From NCBI GenBank assembly GCA_052033505.1, contig JBPOJN010000069.1, forward strand, positions 1 through 8,908: a stretch of 8,908 nt of DNA. Direction: 5' to 3'. This DNA is from JBPOJN01 sp052033505 (GTDB lineage: Bacteria; UBA10199; JACPAL01; GCA-016699445). Below the pieces are notes generated by a model. That model saw only the letters and a program-made list of their open reading frames with translations. It made no database searches and was not told the origin of the DNA. Position 1 is the stretch's first letter. Every line of letters starts with the position of its first letter. Shown in pieces: positions 6,065 to 8,908 of the stretch. The position numbers and the translations under genes were made by a program.

Positions 6065-7351
6065 ATGCTCCTCGATCTCACCATGCCGCAGTTCGGCGAA
6101 TCGATCACGAAGTCCCGCATCGTCCAATGGCTGAAAAAAGAAGGCGATGATGTCAAAGAGCAGGAACCCATCGCCGAGATGGAGACGGAAAAGTCGGTTT
6201 TTTCGTACGAGTCGCCGTTCCGCGGAAAGATCGTAAAAATCCTGCGCGCGAATGACGCGGACGTCCCGGTCGGTGAGTCGATCGCCCAGTTCGAAGTCTC
6301 GGGCGAAGACGGGAAAAAATACCTTTCGATGGGTATTGGAAAGCCGGTCGGAGGAAGTGCTCCGCAAGCCGCGCCTGAAAAAACGGAAAAATCGAAGTCC
6401 GTCGAGAAAACACAAAAAGAACCGGAAGTCCCTTTGCCGGCGCCGGTCATACGTAGCTTAGCCAAAGAACACGGCGTTTCTCTCGAAGACGTTCAAAAAA
6501 TCCCAGGTACCGGCAGCGGTGGCCGCGTGACGAAAGAGGACTTTCTCAAGCACTTGAACGACAAGCCGGCGCGTTCTTCCGGCCACCCCGCCGTCGAAAC
6601 ACAAGTGGCGGAAGCGCCGCTTCCTGCAGCCCCAAGGAAATCCCCGACGGGCGTGAAAATCATTCCCGTGACTCCCGTGCGCGCGCGCATCGCCGAAAAT
6701 ATGGTCCTTTCGAAACAAACCGTGCCTCATGCGGGCACGGGGCTCGATGCGGATCTGTCGGTGATCGAAGCGTGGCGTTTGAATCATCCGGAGAAAAAAT
6801 TAGGGTACTTGGCTTTCATCGTGTCGGCGGCCGTGGAGTCCTTGATGGCGTTTCCGATCATGAATAGCGTTTGGAAAGAAGGTACGGACGAAAACGGAAA
6901 GAAAACGCGTTGGATTGAAGAGCCGTCGTCGGTGCGCCTGGGTGTCGCCGTCGCAACGCCGCAAGGCCTCATGGTCCCGGTGATTCCGAATGCGGATCAG
7001 AAGAACGTCGAAGAATTGGCACTTGAACTCAATCGCGTCGTACAGGCCGGCCGCGAAAGTAATCTGAAACCCCACGATCTTTCGGGTGGAACGTTCACCA
7101 TCAATAACACGGGATCGTTAGGTGCTTTACGCAGCGTGCAGGTGATCCCTCCGGGCCAATCGGCGATATTGGCCATCAATCGGGTCGTACGGCGGCCGGT
7201 CGTGGTCGGTACGGAGATCGTCGTTCGACCGCTGGTTAGCCTGGATCTCACCTTCGACCATCGTCTCATCGACGGCGCGGAAGCGATCGGGTTCTTGGTC
7301 GACGTCGTGCGGCGGCTCGAGAATTTCGATTTCAGCGACGTCGTCGGATAG
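6065..7351 (+). CDS. 2-oxo acid dehydrogenase E2, dihydrolipoamide acyltransferase
   Basis: E2 is the core of the complex: it takes the acyl group from E1 on lipoyl-lysine and transfers it to CoA. The 428 residues show all three domains. The lipoyl domain (1-77) has the lipoylated Lys in AEMETEKSVFSYESP (K43). A Lys/Glu/Pro/Ala-rich linker follows. The E1/E3-binding domain (about 124-163) contains PAPVIRSLAKEHGV and PGTGSGGRVTKEDF. After a second linker the catalytic domain (198-425) starts VTPVRARIAENM and carries SGGTFTINNTGSLG (340-353) and the acyltransferase motif DHRLIDG (398-404) with catalytic H399. Only one lipoyl domain is present. MPQFGES and the single lipoyl unit fit branched-chain-type E2 as well as pyruvate-type. 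It lies 46 nt after the Usp gene. No Shine-Dalgarno is seen. Confidence 0.95.
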   Translation: MLLDLTMPQFGESITKSRIVQWLKKEGDDVKEQEPIAEMETEKSVFSYESPFRGKIVKILRANDADVPVGESIAQFEVSGEDGKKYLSMGIGKPVGGSAPQAAPEKTEKSKSVEKTQKEPEVPLPAPVIRSLAKEHGVSLEDVQKIPGTGSGGRVTKEDFLKHLNDKPARSSGHPAVETQVAEAPLPAAPRKSPTGVKIIPVTPVRARIAENMVLSKQTVPHAGTGLDADLSVIEAWRLNHPEKKLGYLAFIVSAAVESLMAFPIMNSVWKEGTDENGKKTRWIEEPSSVRLGVAVATPQGLMVPVIPNADQKNVEELALELNRVVQAGRESNLKPHDLSGGTFTINNTGSLGALRSVQVIPPGQSAILAINRVVRRPVVVGTEIVVRPLVSLDLTFDHRLIDGAEAIGFLVDVVRRLENFDFSDVVG

Positions 7352-7368
7352 GCCCTAAGCATCCTCTC

Positions 7369-7397
7369 TTGCTTTGACTCCCCGTCTTTGCTACTCC
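7369..7397 (+). promoter_or_regulatory. Candidate hisG promoter, near-leaderless
   Basis: TTGCTT (7369-7374) is followed after 17 nt by TACTCC (7392-7397). TGC precedes it as an extended -10. Ten nt then lead to ATG 7408, so the leader would be only a few nt. No Shine-Dalgarno is present. Both hexamers match the consensus only partly. Confidence 0.35.
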
Positions 7398-7407
7398 CCG
7401 CGGCCTT

Positions 7408-8286
7408 ATGACGACAAATATACTTAAATTCGGTCTCCCCAAAGGCAGCCTCCAGGAAGCGACGTTTCGGCTTTTTCAAAAAGCCGGCTGGCGCGTGTCC
7501 GTCGGGAGCCGCAGTTACATCCCTTCTTTAGATGACCCACAGATGACCGGTCTCTTGATCCGCGCGCAGGAAATGGCGGGTTACGTCGAAGACGGCGTGC
7601 TGGACGCGGGACTCACGGGACGCGACTGGATGACCGAACAAAATGCCGACGTCGAAGTCGTCAGCGAGCTTCGGTATGCGAAAGCGGGATTTACGCCGAT
7701 CCGTTGGGTCATCGCGGTGCCGAATGATTCTCCGATCAAGACGGTCAAAGATCTGCAAGGCAAGCGCATCGCGACCGAGCTCGTCGGGTTCACCACGCGT
7801 TATCTCGAAAAACACGGCGTGACCGCGAACGTCGAATTTTCGTGGGGTGCGACGGAAGTGAAGCCGCCGCTTTTGGCCGACGCGATCGTGGAATTGACCG
7901 AGACGGGGAATTCCCTGCGCGCGAATAATCTTCGCATCATCGAAACGATTTTGGAGTCGGTCACGCTTTTGGTCGCGAACAAGACCGCGTGGAAAGACGC
8001 CTGGAAGCGCGAGAAGATCGAAAACATCGCTATGCTTCTGCAAGGCGCGATCGACGCGGAAGCGAAGGTCGGCCTCAAAATGAATCTCCCGAAAAAGAAT
8101 CTGGAAGACGTCGTGAAAAAACTTCCCGCTCTTCATGCTCCCACGGTTTCCCAACAAGCCGATCAGGATTGGGTTGCGATCGAAGTCATCGTCGACGAAA
8201 AAGTCGTGCGCGAAATCATCCCGGCGCTGAAGCGCGCGGGCGCTTCGGGCATCGTCGAGTATCCGCTGAACAAAGTCATTTACTGA
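7408..8286 (+). CDS. hisG: ATP phosphoribosyltransferase, long form
   Basis: HisG performs the first, feedback-controlled step of histidine synthesis, joining ATP and PRPP to give phosphoribosyl-ATP. The 292 residues match the long form (HisG-L), which carries its own C-terminal ACT-like regulatory domain and does not need HisZ. LKFGLPKGSLQEAT opens the catalytic part. IRAQEM and GVLDAGLTGRDW (63-74) are family signatures. The PRPP-binding segment ADAIVELTETGNSLRANNL covers 157-175. The regulatory domain runs from about 215 to the end (AKVGLKMN, DWVAIEVIVDE, GIVEYPLNKVI). No other his genes are in the window, and it is preceded by its own candidate promoter and followed by a candidate terminator, so it is probably transcribed alone. 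Confidence 0.96.
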   Translation: MTTNILKFGLPKGSLQEATFRLFQKAGWRVSVGSRSYIPSLDDPQMTGLLIRAQEMAGYVEDGVLDAGLTGRDWMTEQNADVEVVSELRYAKAGFTPIRWVIAVPNDSPIKTVKDLQGKRIATELVGFTTRYLEKHGVTANVEFSWGATEVKPPLLADAIVELTETGNSLRANNLRIIETILESVTLLVANKTAWKDAWKREKIENIAMLLQGAIDAEAKVGLKMNLPKKNLEDVVKKLPALHAPTVSQQADQDWVAIEVIVDEKVVREIIPALKRAGASGIVEYPLNKVIY

Positions 8287-8336
8287 TTTTCTGATTCTAA
8301 AATTCAGACCTTCATTTCATCCAATATCCATCGCCT

Positions 8337-8380
8337 TTGAGGCGCGCTGCCATTTTCTTCGGCAACACCGCTCAAGTTTT
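8337..8380 (+). terminator. Imperfect hairpin with T-run after hisG
   Basis: TTGAG at 8337-8341 pairs with CTCAA at 8371-8375. C8343-G8344 pairs with C8369-G8370 across a bulged G, and TGCC (8348-8351) pairs with GGCA (8361-8364), leaving a 9-nt loop. GTTTT follows directly. It is the best candidate for a hisG terminator, though the stem is interrupted and the T-run is short. Confidence 0.35.
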
Positions 8381-8382
8381 AC

Positions 8383-8420
8383 GCGCGAATTTTTCTTAAA
8401 AAAACACGCCAAAATCGCGC
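8383..8420. repeat. Inverted repeat between hisG and the last ORFs
   Basis: GCGCGA-(A)-TTTT at 8383-8393 is complementary to AAAATCGCGC at 8411-8420, giving 10 pairs with one bulged A and a 17-nt loop rich in A and T. No T-run follows on the plus strand. It could be a second terminator element, an operator, or part of a decayed region. It lies inside the open frame described for the next ORF. Confidence 0.4.
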
Positions 8421-8455
8421 ATTTCCTGGACTGTCGTGGAGAGCAATTCCAAGGA

Positions 8456-8683
8456 TTGTTCACCCCGTCCCGCGAGATCGTAGGCGGTCTTCGCGTTTAT
8501 GTGCCGGACATAGAAAAAGTGCCCGCGATTGATTTGTATCAACCCGATAGTGCCTTGGTGCCCGTCAGCGGTTTGAGAGCGACGCAGTTGAATTGCACGC
8601 ACGAATTGAAAGGCACCACGTTCCTTGCGGCACAGTATGACGGAACGATCAAGTTTGAACCCACGGAATTGGTTGATTGGTGA
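8456..8683 (+). CDS. Hypothetical protein, possibly a 5'-decayed gene
   Basis: The 75-aa product from TTG 8456 is unrecognised. Readable segments are GGLRVYVPDIEKVPAIDLY, LVPVSGLRATQLNC and TFLAAQYDGTIKFEPTELVDW. Codons look protein-like with no runs of rare residues. The same frame stays open upstream to the hisG stop (8287-8455) without any ATG or GTG, so the true start is unclear. TTG 8456 has AAGGA directly abutting it, too close for a normal ribosome site. Either a rare start lies upstream or the gene has lost its 5' end. The protein has no signal peptide or membrane segment in the visible part. Function unknown. Confidence 0.4.
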   Translation: MFTPSREIVGGLRVYVPDIEKVPAIDLYQPDSALVPVSGLRATQLNCTHELKGTTFLAAQYDGTIKFEPTELVDW

Positions 8684-8687
8684 AGAT

Positions 8688-8792
8688 ATGAACGTCTCTC
8701 AAAAAACGAAAAAACTTCCAAAAGAGATTTCATGGACGGATTCTTGTAAAAAACTAGCCGCCGATATTCGGAAAAATAAAAATTTGTATTAG
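8688..8792 (+). CDS. Small Lys-rich ORF, perhaps cut by an insertion
   Basis: A 34-aa frame begins MNVSQKTKKLPKEISW, ending RKNKNLY. It starts 4 nt after the previous stop, with GAAG just before it. The DNA is AT-rich compared with hisG. The frame terminates in a sequence that may be the end of an insertion sequence (TGTATTAG from 8785), so the original protein may have been longer. No family recognised. Confidence 0.25.
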   Translation: MNVSQKTKKLPKEISWTDSCKKLAADIRKNKNLY

Positions 8793-8908
8793 TTCCACAC
8801 ATATCGGACACGAAGGTGAGTTGATCAAGCAGCGACGCGGTCGGGATAAAGCTTCAAGCGTTCGATAGCAAAGGCTCCCGGTCTGTTTTTGGCGATACCG
8901 GAGTGACG
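8785..8908. mobile_element. Possible end of an insertion sequence
   Basis: The composition shifts from AT-rich (8690-8785) to GC-richer DNA. A TG dinucleotide begins a stretch TGTATTAGTTCCACACAT followed by a CGGACAC element. A minus-strand reading frame stops about 40 nt inside this edge, as expected for a transposase gene running outward to the element end. The TTCCAC...CGGACAC pattern recalls terminal sequences of IS21-like elements from memory; I could not check it. The other end and any target duplication are outside the window. Confidence 0.3.
8825..8908 (-). CDS. C-terminal end of a minus-strand gene, possibly a transposase
   Basis: The complementary strand reads 27 residues, beginning RHSGIAKNRPGAFAIE and ending KLYPDRVAA, then TGA at 8825-8827. 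The gene enters from beyond the window, so its identity is unknown. A basic Arg/Lys/Pro-rich tail near a putative element border suggests a transposase, but I see no catalytic motif. The frame is open throughout the visible stretch. Confidence 0.3.
   Translation of the reverse strand, partial: RHSGIAKNRPGAFAIERLKLYPDRVAA

Noticed and set aside
5386..6465. Minus-strand open frame of 359 aa spanning the Usp and E2 genes
   Set aside because: It is long, but it runs antisense to two well-supported genes and across their intergenic gap. The product is Arg/Ser/Phe-rich without motifs, typical of a shadow frame.
7528..8157. Minus-strand open frame of 209 aa opposite hisG
   Set aside because: HisG is certain on the plus strand, and the antisense product is Arg/Asp-rich with no domain.
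8539..8811. Minus-strand open frame of 90 aa at the right end
   Set aside because: It overlaps both weak plus-strand ORFs, crosses the putative insertion edge and has no motif or ribosome site; the evidence is weaker than for the plus-strand frames.
1..8908. CRISPR arrays, tRNA or rRNA genes, toxin-antitoxin or phage modules
   Set aside because: No regularly spaced repeats, no cloverleaf or rRNA-like segments, and no recognisable defence or phage proteins were seen.

Overview
The window looks like chromosomal DNA of a Gram-negative bacterium. The supports are an oligoribonuclease (Orn), a MaeB-type malic enzyme, a long-form HisG, a small protein with a Sec signal peptide, and a 2-oxo acid dehydrogenase with separate E1 alpha and E1 beta chains. 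Orn is typical of Proteobacteria in the broad sense, including Bdellovibrio- and Myxococcus-like lineages, and of Actinobacteria. I cannot fix the phylum from sequence alone.

Layout: (1) 1-429, minus strand, 5' part of orn, with a good sigma70-type promoter and a divergent intergenic region carrying a perfect 10-bp inverted repeat. (2) 549-2511, plus strand, an unrecognised 172-aa protein followed by a single-domain malic enzyme, probably one transcript. (3) 2660-2935, a 91-aa exported protein of unknown function. (4) 3023-7351, the 2-oxo acid dehydrogenase locus: E1 alpha, E1 beta (overlapping by 10 nt), a tandem UspA protein lying between E1 and E2, then E2 with lipoyl, E3/E1-binding and acyltransferase domains. 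No E3 (lipoamide dehydrogenase) is present. (5) 7408-8286, hisG, alone without other his genes. (6) 8287-8908, a weak, apparently decaying region: a possible terminator, a startless open frame, a 34-aa ORF, and what may be the edge of an insertion sequence with the C-terminal end of a minus-strand gene.

Functionally, the malic enzyme (malate to pyruvate plus CO2) and the dehydrogenase (2-oxo acid to acyl-CoA) could form a malate-pyruvate-acetyl-CoA route if the dehydrogenase acts on pyruvate. A branched-chain 2-oxo acid substrate is also possible. The embedded Usp protein suggests a link to energy or stress state.

A recurring trait is that genes likely to begin a transcript (orn, E1 alpha, E2, hisG) have no Shine-Dalgarno but carry a -10-like box 6-10 nt before the ATG, as expected for leaderless mRNAs. 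The downstream genes of two operons (malic enzyme, E1 beta) have clear Shine-Dalgarno sequences. I see no clearly new multi-gene system. The most unusual items are the Usp insertion in the dehydrogenase locus, the leaderless-promoter pattern, and two well-formed inverted repeats placed like operators.
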